From contig CADAZW010000023.1 of NCBI GenBank assembly GCA_902792555.1, positions 1-34,164 of the forward strand: 34,164 nt of DNA. Reading direction: 5' to 3'. Source of the stretch: an uncultured Bacteroidales bacterium (lineage in GTDB: Bacteria; Bacteroidota; Bacteroidia; Bacteroidales; Bacteroidaceae). A program made the translations under genes and the position numbers. The notes under the pieces are model-generated. The model was given only the letters and a program-made list of their open reading frames with translations. It had not been told where the DNA came from and ran no database searches. Shown here one piece after another: positions 1 to 9,000 of this stretch (positions are counted from its first letter, which is position 1; each line of letters starts with the position of its first letter).

Positions 1-2321
1 AAGGAGTACGCGCCTTTGTCGTAGACAGTTGTGAGACGATTGACATTGAGGCCATGCCTGATGCCACCTTCCTCGTGGGCAATACACTCGACACGCTGCA
101 GACTATCGCCGCCTACCATCGCCGCCTACACACGAATCTCAGGATGGTGGGCATCACAGGCAGCAACGGCAAGACCATCGTCAAGGAGTGGCTCTACCAG
201 CTCATAGGCCATCACCAACCCACCGTGCGATCACCGCGCAGCTACAACTCGCAGATAGGTGTGCCGTTCTCACTCATGCTTATACAGGACGACACCCAGA
301 TGGCTTTGATTGAGGCAGGCATCTCCCAGCCAGGCGAGATGGAGAGACTGGAGCCCCTCATCCTACCTCAGACAGTAGTACTTACCAATATCGGCAGCGC
401 ACATCAGGAGAATTTCCGCGACCTCAAGCAAAAGACAAGGGAAAAACTCACCCTGGCACGCAATGCCCACAAGATTGTCTATCCTGCCGATGACGCCACG
501 ATAGCAGAGACTATTGCCGAGATGGCCATACCAACTGACAGACTCTTCGGTTGGTCGATGACGGACAAGCACGCTCCACTCTATATCTCCCACGTTGAGA
601 CCCGTGAAAGCGGCAGCCTGGTGGCATACAGCATCGGGCAGAGTCAAGGCACCTACACCATCCCCTTCATTGACAACGCCTCAATACAGAACAGCATCAC
701 ATGCCTGGCCACTGCCGTTAGCTTGGGTTATAACCACACTGCCGTGGCTGCCGCCATGCCAGAGCTGGAACCTATGGCCATGCGACTGGAAGTAAAGGAG
801 GGGCAGCGCAACCTGACTGTCATCAACGACTCCTACAACTCTGATGTCAACTCGCTCAGTATAGCCCTCGACTTCATGGGGCGTCGCACAGAATCGCAAA
901 GACACCAAGACACAGAGCCGCAGAGTCTTAGACCTCAAAACATCCTAATCCTCAGCGACATACTGCAGAGTGGCGAGGATAAGAGGCAACTCTACGCCCA
1001 AGTAGCGGAGCTGGTGGCTGCGCAACATATCGACCTACTCATTGCCATAGGCAAGGAAATAGAGCCCCACCTCCCCAGCTTCACCGTGCCTTACCATCAC
1101 TTTGCATCCACCGACCATCTGTTACAAAGCCACCTGCTTGACACACTCCACGATGCCACTGTGCTCATAAAGGGAGCCCGCATCTTCCGCTTCGACAAAA
1201 TCACAGCCCTGTTGGAGAAACGCGTACACGAAACCATCCTTGAAGTCAACCTCAATGCTATTGTTGACAATCTCAATCACTATCGCTCCCTCATGAAACC
1301 CGACACCAAGATTGTCTGCATGGTCAAAGCCTCAGCCTACGGAGCAGGAAGCATAGAAGTGAGCAAAACCCTGCAGGACCACAAGGTGGACTATCTGGCT
1401 GTAGCCGTGGCAGATGAAGGCGTAGCCTTACGCCAGGCCGGCATTACCAGCCACATAATGATTATGAATCCGGAGATGACCGCCTTCCACGACCTCTTCG
1501 CCTACAATCTGGAGCCCGAGGTTTACAACTTCAATCTGCTCCAGGCACTCATCCATGCCGCCAAGCGCGAAGGCGTCACTCAGTTTCCCGTCCATATCAA
1601 GCTTGACACCGGCATGCACCGCCTGGGCTTTGACCCCATCGCCGATATCGACCGGCTCATCACCCTGCTGCATGAGCAGGATGCGGTAAGACCCGTAAGC
1701 ATCTTCTCTCATTTCGTAGGCAGCGACGGGGCGCAGTTCGACGACTTCACCCGTCAGCAGTTTGACATCTTCGACCAAGCCAGCCGCAAGTTGCAGCAGG
1801 CATTCCCCCGCCGCATACTGCGACATATATGCAACTCGGCAGGCATAGAGCGCTTTCCGCAATATCACCTCGACATGGTGCGCCTCGGCATAGGTCTCTA
1901 TGGCATCAACCCCTTCGACAACTCCGTCATCAACACCGTATCCACTCTTCGCACTACCATCCTCCAAATTAGAGACGTGCCCCCCACCGACACCGTGGGC
2001 TACAGCCGTTGGGGGAAACTGTCACGGCCCAGCCGCATAGCCGCCATACCCATTGGCTATGCCGACGGACTCAACCGCCATCTGGGACGCGGCGTAGGCT
2101 ACTGCCTGGTCAATGGGCAGAAGGCTCCGTATGTAGGCAACATATGCATGGATGTATGCATGATTGACGTTACCGACATCAGCTGCAAGGAAGGCGACAG
2201 CGTGGAAATCTTTGGAGAAAACCTACCCGTCACCGTGCTCAGCGACCTGCTCGACACCATCCCCTACGAAATACTCACCTCCGTCAGCGAACGGGTAAAA
2301 AGAGTGTATTACAATGATTGA
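1..2321 (+). CDS. murF-alr: Bifunctional MurF ligase / alanine racemase, 5' partial
   Basis: This cytoplasmic peptidoglycan-precursor enzyme joins D-Ala-D-Ala to UDP-MurNAc-tripeptide (MurF half) and makes D-alanine (Alr half). The frame is open from base 3 to the stop at 2321 with no break upstream of the Met at 54, and the residues before that Met still look like MurF, so the true start lies left of the window. Numbering from Met 54, the ATP-binding loop GSNGKT has its lysine at K40, and NDSYNSD is the MurF signature near residue 259. The racemase half begins near residue 400, with the PLP lysine in MVKASAYGAG (K425) and the probable catalytic tyrosine in VGYSRWG (Y650). The MurF-Alr fusion is typical of Bacteroidetes. 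A repeat-derived insertion lies at about residues 278-292. The stop overlaps the dnaG start by 8 bp, suggesting translational coupling. Confidence 0.96.
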   Translation, partial: GVRAFVVDSCETIDIEAMPDATFLVGNTLDTLQTIAAYHRRLHTNLRMVGITGSNGKTIVKEWLYQLIGHHQPTVRSPRSYNSQIGVPFSLMLIQDDTQMALIEAGISQPGEMERLEPLILPQTVVLTNIGSAHQENFRDLKQKTREKLTLARNAHKIVYPADDATIAETIAEMAIPTDRLFGWSMTDKHAPLYISHVETRESGSLVAYSIGQSQGTYTIPFIDNASIQNSITCLATAVSLGYNHTAVAAAMPELEPMAMRLEVKEGQRNLTVINDSYNSDVNSLSIALDFMGRRTESQRHQDTEPQSLRPQNILILSDILQSGEDKRQLYAQVAELVAAQHIDLLIAIGKEIEPHLPSFTVPYHHFASTDHLLQSHLLDTLHDATVLIKGARIFRFDKITALLEKRVHETILEVNLNAIVDNLNHYRSLMKPDTKIVCMVKASAYGAGSIEVSKTLQDHKVDYLAVAVADEGVALRQAGITSHIMIMNPEMTAFHDLFAYNLEPEVYNFNLLQALIHAAKREGVTQFPVHIKLDTGMHRLGFDPIADIDRLITLLHEQDAVRPVSIFSHFVGSDGAQFDDFTRQQFDIFDQASRKLQQAFPRRILRHICNSAGIERFPQYHLDMVRLGIGLYGINPFDNSVINTVSTLRTTILQIRDVPPTDTVGYSRWGKLSRPSRIAAIPIGYADGLNRHLGRGVGYCLVNGQKAPYVGNICMDVCMIDVTDISCKEGDSVEIFGENLPVTVLSDLLDTIPYEILTSVSERVKRVYYND
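885..928. repeat. 8-bp degenerate tandem repeat inside the MurF domain
   Basis: Five 8-bp units can be read in register: CGCACAGA, ATCGCAAA, GACACCAA, GACACAGA, GCCGCAGA, followed by a partial GTCT. The stretch encodes RTESQRHQDTEPQSL, a polar low-complexity loop between the conserved LDFMGRR segment and the conserved NILILSDILQSG strand of MurF. It resembles intergenic CGCAAAGA-type repeats rather than ordinary MurF sequence. This is an in-frame expansion in a probable surface loop. Confidence 0.7.
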
Positions 2322-4248
2322 CCGCAAGACAATAGACCAAGTTTATCAGGCAACCGACATTGTTGACGTTGTCAGCGACTTTGTGTCCTTACGCAAGTCG
2401 GGAGTCAACTACAAGGGATTGTGTCCTTTCCACGAGGAGAAGACCCCGTCGTTTGTCGTCACGCCATCCAAGGGCATCTGTCATTGCTTTGGCTGCCACA
2501 AGGGCGGCAACGCCATCAACTTCCTTATGCAAATCAACAACATGACCTACCCAGAGGCCATCCGATGGCTGGCCCGCAAATACAACATAGAGGTCATTGA
2601 GACCGGCATTGACGAAAAAGCTGGCCAGGAGCGCAAGCACCGCGAAGAGCTGCTCACCCTCAACCAATGGGCAGACGATTGGTTTCAGCAGACGTTGCAG
2701 GAAACGCCGGAAGGACAAGGCATCGGACTCAGCTATCTGCGCAGCCGCCAGTTCCGCGACGATATCATCCGCAAGTTTCAGCTCGGCTACTGCCCCTCGT
2801 CGGGCTACGGTCTGGGCGACGCCGCACGCAAGAATCACATGAGTGAGAACAACCTGGTAGAGACAGGTCTCTGCATACGCACCAACAACGGCAAACTGCG
2901 CGACCGCTTCTTCGGACGCGTCATCTTCCCCGTCCACAACTATATGGGCAAAGTAGTGGCTTTCGGAGGGCGCATCCTGGAGAAGAAGGACAATGTAGGC
3001 AAATACCTCAACTCCCCGGAGTCGCCCGTCTACTCCAAAAGCAATGAGCTCTACGGCATCTACTTCGCCAAGCAGGCCATACAGCGCCAGGACTGCTGCT
3101 ATCTGGTGGAAGGTTATACCGACGTCATCTCCATGCACCAGTGCGGCATAGAGAATGTGGTGGCCTCCTCCGGTACCGCCCTGACTCACGACCAAATCAG
3201 GCTGATCAAAAAGTTCACCACCAACCTCACCGTGCTCTACGACGGCGACAATGCCGGCATCAAGGCATCGCTGCGAGGCATCGACATGCTGCTTGAGCAC
3301 GGTCTCAATATCAAGGTGCTGCTCCTGCCCGACGGCGACGACCCCGACTCCTTCGCACGAAAGCACACTGCAGAGGAATACGTGGACTACATCAATCAGC
3401 ACCAAGTGGACTTCATTCGCTTCAAGACCGACCTCCTGCTCCGCGATGCAGGCAGCGATCTCCATGCCCGTGCCATGGTTATCAACAATATTGCAGAGAG
3501 CATTGCGCGTATCGACGACACCATCACCCGCTCACTCTACATTACCGAATGTGCCAACATCACCAGAGTACGTGAAGAAAACATCATTGAGGCTGTCAAC
3601 TCACTGCGTAATCGCCTCAAGCTTGCAAAGATACAGGAAAACCAACGGGAAAGGGCTAAAAACGAGACAGCCCAGCCCCAGGAGGAAGCAGCCGCTCCAA
3701 AGAAACTGGAAACAGCCAGGAGGATACCGTCAAAACTGGCAGTGGCTGAGGCCAATCTGATGAAATATCTCATACGCTATGGCGAAAAGATAGTAGGCCA
3801 ATATAATAATGACGACAACACATCCAGCCCCGTCACCTTTGCCAGCTATGTTAGCGCCCTTATGAGCAACGATGACATCAGCTTCACCCACCCGCTCTAC
3901 AGCACCATTATGCAGGAACTGCTCAGCAATCAGGATAAGCCGTCATTCACCGCCAGCAATCATCTGCTCTCCCATCCCGATGACGCCATACGCGAATATG
4001 CCCTGTCACAGATCTCCGACAATACGGCATCCGTCACCATAGATGAGCAAGCCATCACTGACCACCTCGACGAAACGGCAATAAAACTGGTCAGCGACCT
4101 AACCCTCGCCACCATTGCCGACAAGATTACCGAACTCACCCACCTCATCAACAGCGGCACCCTTACCGACGAGCAGATTACCGACAAGACCATTGAGCTG
4201 GCCACTTACAAACAGGCACAGATTGAACTCAAGAAGAACAAACGCTGA
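2314..4248 (+). CDS. dnaG: DNA primase
   Basis: DnaG makes the RNA primers for replication forks and works with the replicative helicase. The 644-residue length is usual for the family. The N-terminal CHC2 zinc ribbon is complete: C37, H40, C58 and C61. The TOPRIM catalytic fold is visible with E266 in LVEGYTD and D310 in LYDGDNAG. Residues after about 440 form a low-complexity linker (glutamate, glutamine and alanine rich) followed by a divergent C-terminal helicase-interaction region. The ATG overlaps the end of murF-alr by 8 bp (ATGATTGA), so the two are probably co-transcribed and translationally coupled. No Shine-Dalgarno sequence is apparent. Confidence 0.97.
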   Translation: MIDRKTIDQVYQATDIVDVVSDFVSLRKSGVNYKGLCPFHEEKTPSFVVTPSKGICHCFGCHKGGNAINFLMQINNMTYPEAIRWLARKYNIEVIETGIDEKAGQERKHREELLTLNQWADDWFQQTLQETPEGQGIGLSYLRSRQFRDDIIRKFQLGYCPSSGYGLGDAARKNHMSENNLVETGLCIRTNNGKLRDRFFGRVIFPVHNYMGKVVAFGGRILEKKDNVGKYLNSPESPVYSKSNELYGIYFAKQAIQRQDCCYLVEGYTDVISMHQCGIENVVASSGTALTHDQIRLIKKFTTNLTVLYDGDNAGIKASLRGIDMLLEHGLNIKVLLLPDGDDPDSFARKHTAEEYVDYINQHQVDFIRFKTDLLLRDAGSDLHARAMVINNIAESIARIDDTITRSLYITECANITRVREENIIEAVNSLRNRLKLAKIQENQRERAKNETAQPQEEAAAPKKLETARRIPSKLAVAEANLMKYLIRYGEKIVGQYNNDDNTSSPVTFASYVSALMSNDDISFTHPLYSTIMQELLSNQDKPSFTASNHLLSHPDDAIREYALSQISDNTASVTIDEQAITDHLDETAIKLVSDLTLATIADKITELTHLINSGTLTDEQITDKTIELATYKQAQIELKKNKR

Positions 4249-4257
4249 AAAGCCCCT

Positions 4258-4287
4258 CATTCCTAATTCCTAATTCCTAATTCCTAA
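4258..4287. repeat. TCCTAAT heptamer repeat abutting a start codon
   Basis: After a leading CAT come three perfect TCCTAAT units and a fourth lacking its last base, ending exactly at the ATG at 4288. The repeat occupies most of the 39-bp space after dnaG and therefore forms the whole translation-initiation leader of the next gene. The same family (TCCTAAC/TCCTAAT) recurs in the tail-encoding regions at 6101-6151, 10228-10276 and 32105-32147. Confidence 0.9.
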
Positions 4288-5244
4288 ATGCACATCGCCA
4301 TACTCGACGCCCACCCACTCAATCCCGGCGACCTCTCATGGAAGCCCCTTGAGCAGCTTGGCACCCTAAGCATCTATCCGCGCACAGCCCCGTCGGAGAC
4401 CTACCAGCGAGCCAAAGATGCCGACATCGTCATCACCAACAAGGTATGCTTCGACCGCCAGCTACTTGAGCAGCTGCCCAAGCTGCGCTGCATAGTCGTT
4501 ACCGCCACGGGCTACAATGTGGTGGACCTTGAGGCCGCCACCAAGCACGCCATAGTGGTATGCAACGCCCCGGCCTACTCCACGGCCTCGGTGGCGCAGC
4601 ATGTCTTTGCCCTACTGCTGAATATCAGCACCCATGTTGCCGACTATGCCCACGGCAACCGGGCAGGGCGCTGGACCTCCAGCCCCGACTTCTGCTATAT
4701 TGAGCAGCCGACCATAGAGCTTGCCGGCAAGACTCTGGGCATAGTAGGCCTTGGCAACATTGGCTCAGCTGTGGCAAGCATCGGTCATGCGATGGGCATG
4801 CACATCATAGCCCTCACAGGCAAGGATGCCTCTGCCCTGCCCCGCTACGTGAAGAAAACCGACTTCGACACACTCCTTCAGCGGTCAGACATCGTCAGCC
4901 TCCACTGCCCTCTCACGCCTGACACTCGCCACCTTATAAATCCACGCACACTCGCGCGCGCCAAGCACGGCATGATACTTATCAACACAGCTCGCGGCCC
5001 CCTCGTTGACGAGCAGGCTGTGGCTGATGCACTGCACAGCGGCCAGCTGGCTGCCTTCGGAGCCGATGTGCTCAGCCAGGAGCCACCCAAGGCCGACAAC
5101 CCACTGCTCTCTGCCCCCAATGCCTTCATCACTCCCCACATAGCATGGGCAACCCTCGAAGCACGCCAGCGACTCATGCAGATAACCATCGACAACGTGC
5201 GCGCCTTTATCAGCGGCAAGCCGCAGAACGTCGTAAACAAATAA
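4288..5244 (+). CDS. D-2-hydroxyacid dehydrogenase (glycerate dehydrogenase-like)
   Basis: This is an NAD(P)-dependent D-isomer 2-hydroxyacid dehydrogenase of 318 residues, the usual family size. The Rossmann fold carries LGIVGLGNIGSAV near residues 150-162. The catalytic triad is visible: Arg in LINTARGPLVDE, Glu in SQEPP, and His in TPHIAWA. Substrate cannot be read with certainty; the overall pattern fits Bacteroidetes proteins annotated as glycerate dehydrogenase/hydroxypyruvate reductase, but other 2-keto acids are possible. The start follows a heptamer repeat directly, and the stop TAA (5242-5244) is the first three bases of another repeat. Confidence 0.93.
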   Translation: MHIAILDAHPLNPGDLSWKPLEQLGTLSIYPRTAPSETYQRAKDADIVITNKVCFDRQLLEQLPKLRCIVVTATGYNVVDLEAATKHAIVVCNAPAYSTASVAQHVFALLLNISTHVADYAHGNRAGRWTSSPDFCYIEQPTIELAGKTLGIVGLGNIGSAVASIGHAMGMHIIALTGKDASALPRYVKKTDFDTLLQRSDIVSLHCPLTPDTRHLINPRTLARAKHGMILINTARGPLVDEQAVADALHSGQLAAFGADVLSQEPPKADNPLLSAPNAFITPHIAWATLEARQRLMQITIDNVRAFISGKPQNVVNK

Positions 5245-5276
5245 ATCGTAATTTGTAATTTGCTAAATTGTAAATA
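5242..5276. repeat. TAATTTG-type heptamer repeat containing a stop codon
   Basis: The units are TAAATCG, TAATTTG, TAATTTG, CTAAATT and GTAAATA. The first unit includes the dehydrogenase stop codon, and the run ends five bases before the ATG of the next gene at 5282. The repeat therefore fills the whole intergenic space. Confidence 0.75.
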
Positions 5277-5281
5277 AAAAG

Positions 5282-5920
5282 ATGCCTTTCGAACTTCCCA
5301 CATTCTATCAGATACTCGACTTCATCGGCACCCTTGCCTTTGCCATCTCAGGCACCCGCCTGGCCGCCGCCAAGCATTTTGACCTCTTCGGAGCCTACGT
5401 GGTAGGTGTGACCACCGCCATCGGCGGCGGCACGATGCGCGATGTGCTGCTCGGCACCCAGCCCTTCTGGATGACCAACGCCTTCTACCTCATCTGCTCC
5501 GGCATCGCCGTGGTATGGGTTGTGCTGTTCCGCCGCCACCTGGTGCGTCAGGACAACACGTGGTTCCTGTTCGATACCATCGGCCTTGCCCTCTTCACCG
5601 TGGTAGGCATAGAGAAGACGCTCGCCTTCGGTCTGCCCATGTGGTGCGCCGTCATCATGGGAGCCATGACCGGTGCTGCCGGCGGTATACTGCGCGATGT
5701 ACTGATTAACGAGGTGCCCCTCATCTTTCGCAAGGAGATTTATGCCCTGGCCTGTGTGCTCGGCGGCATCGTCTTCGCCATCTGCCACAAACTCGGCCTT
5801 GACCACAATATCACCGCCATCATTGCCGGTTCATCCGTAATCATCATGCGCCTGCTGGCGGTAAAGTACCACCTCTCCCTGCCCAAGCTAAAAGTAGAAG
5901 GAACCAAAGAGGGAGAATAG
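5282..5920 (+). CDS. TRIC / UPF0126 (YicG-like) inner-membrane protein
   Basis: This 212-residue polytopic membrane protein has the two-fold repeat of the UPF0126/TRIC family: GGGTMRDVLLG near residue 50 and GGILRDVLINE near residue 136, each flanked by hydrophobic helices (about seven in all). Bacterial members include glycine-transporter annotations (YicG) and prokaryotic TRIC cation channels, so the substrate is undecided. The C-terminus is short, charged and cytoplasmic-looking (KVEGTKEGE). It follows the dehydrogenase by 37 bp and precedes a terminator, so it is probably the last gene of this rightward unit. Confidence 0.92.
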   Translation: MPFELPTFYQILDFIGTLAFAISGTRLAAAKHFDLFGAYVVGVTTAIGGGTMRDVLLGTQPFWMTNAFYLICSGIAVVWVVLFRRHLVRQDNTWFLFDTIGLALFTVVGIEKTLAFGLPMWCAVIMGAMTGAAGGILRDVLINEVPLIFRKEIYALACVLGGIVFAICHKLGLDHNITAIIAGSSVIIMRLLAVKYHLSLPKLKVEGTKEGE

Positions 5921-5940
5921 CGACTGACCCCCTGGGCAAT

Positions 5941-5976
5941 AAAAGGAGGGATGGCACGTGTGTCATCCCTCCTTTT
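5941..5976. terminator. Bidirectional Rho-independent terminator
   Basis: A perfect 13-bp stem (5941-5953 with 5964-5976) and a 10-base loop lie between convergent genes. One arm starts with AAAA and the other ends with TTTT, so a U-tract follows the hairpin on both strands. It can end both the rightward membrane-protein unit and the leftward giant-protein gene. Confidence 0.9.
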
Positions 5977-6015
5977 GTCGTTACCGCCGCCGCGGCGGCT
6001 ATTGCAGTCAGCAGC

Positions 6016-9000
6016 CTACCTCTTCACCTTCTTACCGTTGAGGATGTAGATCTTGCCCTTTTGTAATTGACCGTTGACCTTGCGGCCGCTGAGGTCGTAG
6101 ATTGATTGACCATTGCCAACTCCTAACTCCTCATTCCTAACTCCTAACTCATCTATGCCCGTCATTTCGCCGGCCTTGATGACGAGGGTCTCGACAGAAG
6201 GGCCACCGCCGATAAGTCGGTCGTCAATGCCATAGATGCCGTCAGCCTTGATAACCGAGGGCGAGGGCTGCTCGATGTAGCAGTTGGAGAGCGTGATGCC
6301 GCTCCAGTCGCAGATGCAGCCGTAATCGCAAGCGGGTATTGAAATGTCAGAGTTGTCGATTATGAGCGAACTCCCTTCCTCGCCGGTAATGCCGTAGTAG
6401 AAACCGTAGTAGAGACCGTCGTCGACCATCTCTATGTCGGCGTCCTTAATGGTGAGGGTTGCTGCTCCCTCTTCGACTCCAAGAAATATGCCGATGCCAC
6501 CGAAATCTTCATACTTTTTCTTCAGCGTCAGCTTGCCGCCAGTGATGGTGGTGTTGGCAAAGAGGCGTATCATAGTTGAGATAGATGTAGACGTAAGCGT
6601 GCTGTTGCCAATGACGTTGATGGTGAGGTCTTCGATGCTATTTTCCACTATCCAGTCATCATAGGCGCAGTCGCCGCTGATGGTGAGGGTGTTGCCTACG
6701 GGTTCGTAGCTGAACACTCCGTCGTGGAGGATATCGGTGAAGTTGGCGGAGTTGACGCCTACGCCGGCAATGGTCAGATCATAAGGTGTAACCTCATCAA
6801 CAACTACCAAGCCGGCATATATGTTCGCGCCGTCAGTGGTTATATTTTCCAGGTCTTTGCTATAGTATGCGCCCTCAGGCTCGGTGATAGCCAGGTCATG
6901 AGCAAAGTCAATGTTGACGAGACCAGTAAAGGCAGATCTTGGAGTGTCGTTAGGCTCAAAAGTGAGCCTACCCTTGTTGTAGGAAAGCTTGTGGTCACCC
7001 GTTCCGCCTATCGCTGCCTGGCCTTTGAACTCGAAAGTGGGGCCGTCCACTGTCGCCTCTCCACGGAGGGTGCCGTCGCCGGTAATGGTGGTGTTACGGC
7101 AAAGTTGGAAGACATTGTCGCGAACCTTTATGTCGCTTTCGCCTGTCAATTTAATTGTCAGTTCGTCAATGTCGGAGTTCAAAACTGCGTCGGATACGTC
7201 GTCGGACTCAATCTTCACATCGTTGAGGGTGAGGGTCTGGCTCTCGGGGTTGTAGGAGATGCCGTCGCCAGTGTAGTCCTTGCAGCAGAAGCCACTGACG
7301 GGGCCCTTGAGATTGCCGTCCACATAAGCGCCGTAGAGCTGATGGTCGCAGACGTAGAGGGGATAGTCTATCCACTCCACGTCGCCGCGAATCCAGGTAC
7401 CATCGTCAATGTTGGAGTTCTGGGAGACGGCGTCATAGCGATACATCGCCTTCTTCTCTTCATTGAACCATGTATATCTGCTGTGCAGCCTCACGCCGTC
7501 GCCAAGCTTGAGGGCCTTGGTGGTGCCGATATCGGCTGTCTCGCCGGCAAACTTATAGAGCGCACCGCTGCCGGAGGACTTCCGGATGAGCAGGTTAGAA
7601 GTACCCCATCCTACGAATCCGTAAGTCTTGCCCTTGAATGTATGCGTACCTCCCGAGCACTGCAGGATCATGTCCAGCTCGGTGCCGCTGCCGGTGTTAT
7701 ACAGGCCGAGGGCACCCGCCTCAGTGGATGTGATATTGAGGTTGCCCGAGCCGCCGACGGTGAGAGTCTTGGTGGCGTAGATGCCGTAGTTGCCGGCATT
7801 GATGTTGTTGGTGCCAACCACGTCAATCGTTACGCCCTCGTCAAGCACTGCCATTCCGCAGGTGAGGACGCTGCCGGTGTTGCCATGCTCCACGGTTGTG
7901 GCATTGTCGAGGGTAAGAGTCTTGGTGGAGGGCACATAATTCACGCTCATCGGGCCGCTGCTGATGTAGGGGCTGCCCACGTAGATAGGGGCATAATCAA
8001 CATTGTAAACATTGTTCAGTTGCTTGCCGGCCACGTAGATGGGCAGCTTTTTCTTGATGGAGGACAAGGTCACCGCGCCTTTGGCCATCTCTCCGCCGTT
8101 CTGAGCCACACATTTTTTCGTTGCATCGAAGTAGCAGCCTGGCAGAGTTTTGCCATCTATGTAGCCGAAGTCCATGTTGTCGAGATTTAAGGTATAGACA
8201 TTGTGGATGGCACCCTGTGCGCCTTCAAAGTTGTAGCCAAAATCGTCCTCAGTCGTCTTTGAGAGCGTGAGCACTTCGTTAGTGGCTCCGTTGCCATAGT
8301 AGCCATACTTGGCACCCTTGCTGCCAAAGTATCCCGTGGTGTTTAGAGTGACACTGGCTCCTGCGCGGGTGCTGATGCCGCTCTCTTTGTTGGAGGTGAG
8401 GTACACACGAGCACAATCGCCGGTGATTGTGGTTTTGGTGTTGGGGAAGGCAAACACGTCGTTGTCGGTGGTCCAGTGCTGATCAGCACCGGTGAACTTG
8501 AGGGTAGCCTCACCTATGTCCGTCCGTAGGTCGATGCCAATGGGGGCATCGTCGCCAGTGGCCTCAAACTGCACGCCGTCGAGGGTGAGAGTCTTGGCGC
8601 CCGGGGCGTAGCTTACCGTTCCTGCGGTGATGTATGGGCTATGGACACTGCTGTTATTGCGGTTGTTCACATGGGTGCCGGCGACATAGATAGGATAATA
8701 GGTAAACTTATCCGTACTCTCAAACCAAGTACCATTGGTAATGCCATTAGCCTTGGCTATGTCTGAATTAACCATCATATAGTGGTTGGTCTGATTGAAA
8801 TAGGTATTAGTTGTCCAGATGTCCATACCGTCCATCACGAGGTTACCGGTAAAGACATTACCCTTTTCTGATCCAGCGAACTTATAGATGGTGTTGTCGG
8901 CATACTTCTTGAGGGTGAGTGTGCCGTGGTTTTCTCCCCAGAATCCATAGTTACGGCCTTTTGCCTCGAGGAGAGCCATCTGCACGGTTACGTTACAATC

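Noticed and set aside
2389..3465. 358-codon minus-strand frame inside dnaG
   Set aside because: Antisense artefact; the + strand carries the primase zinc ribbon and TOPRIM residues.
6724..8190. 488-codon open frame on the + strand opposite the giant gene
   Set aside because: It is a mirror of the biased, repetitive coding sequence on the minus strand; it has no start context, and a similar frame lies opposite the paralog at 10838-11761.
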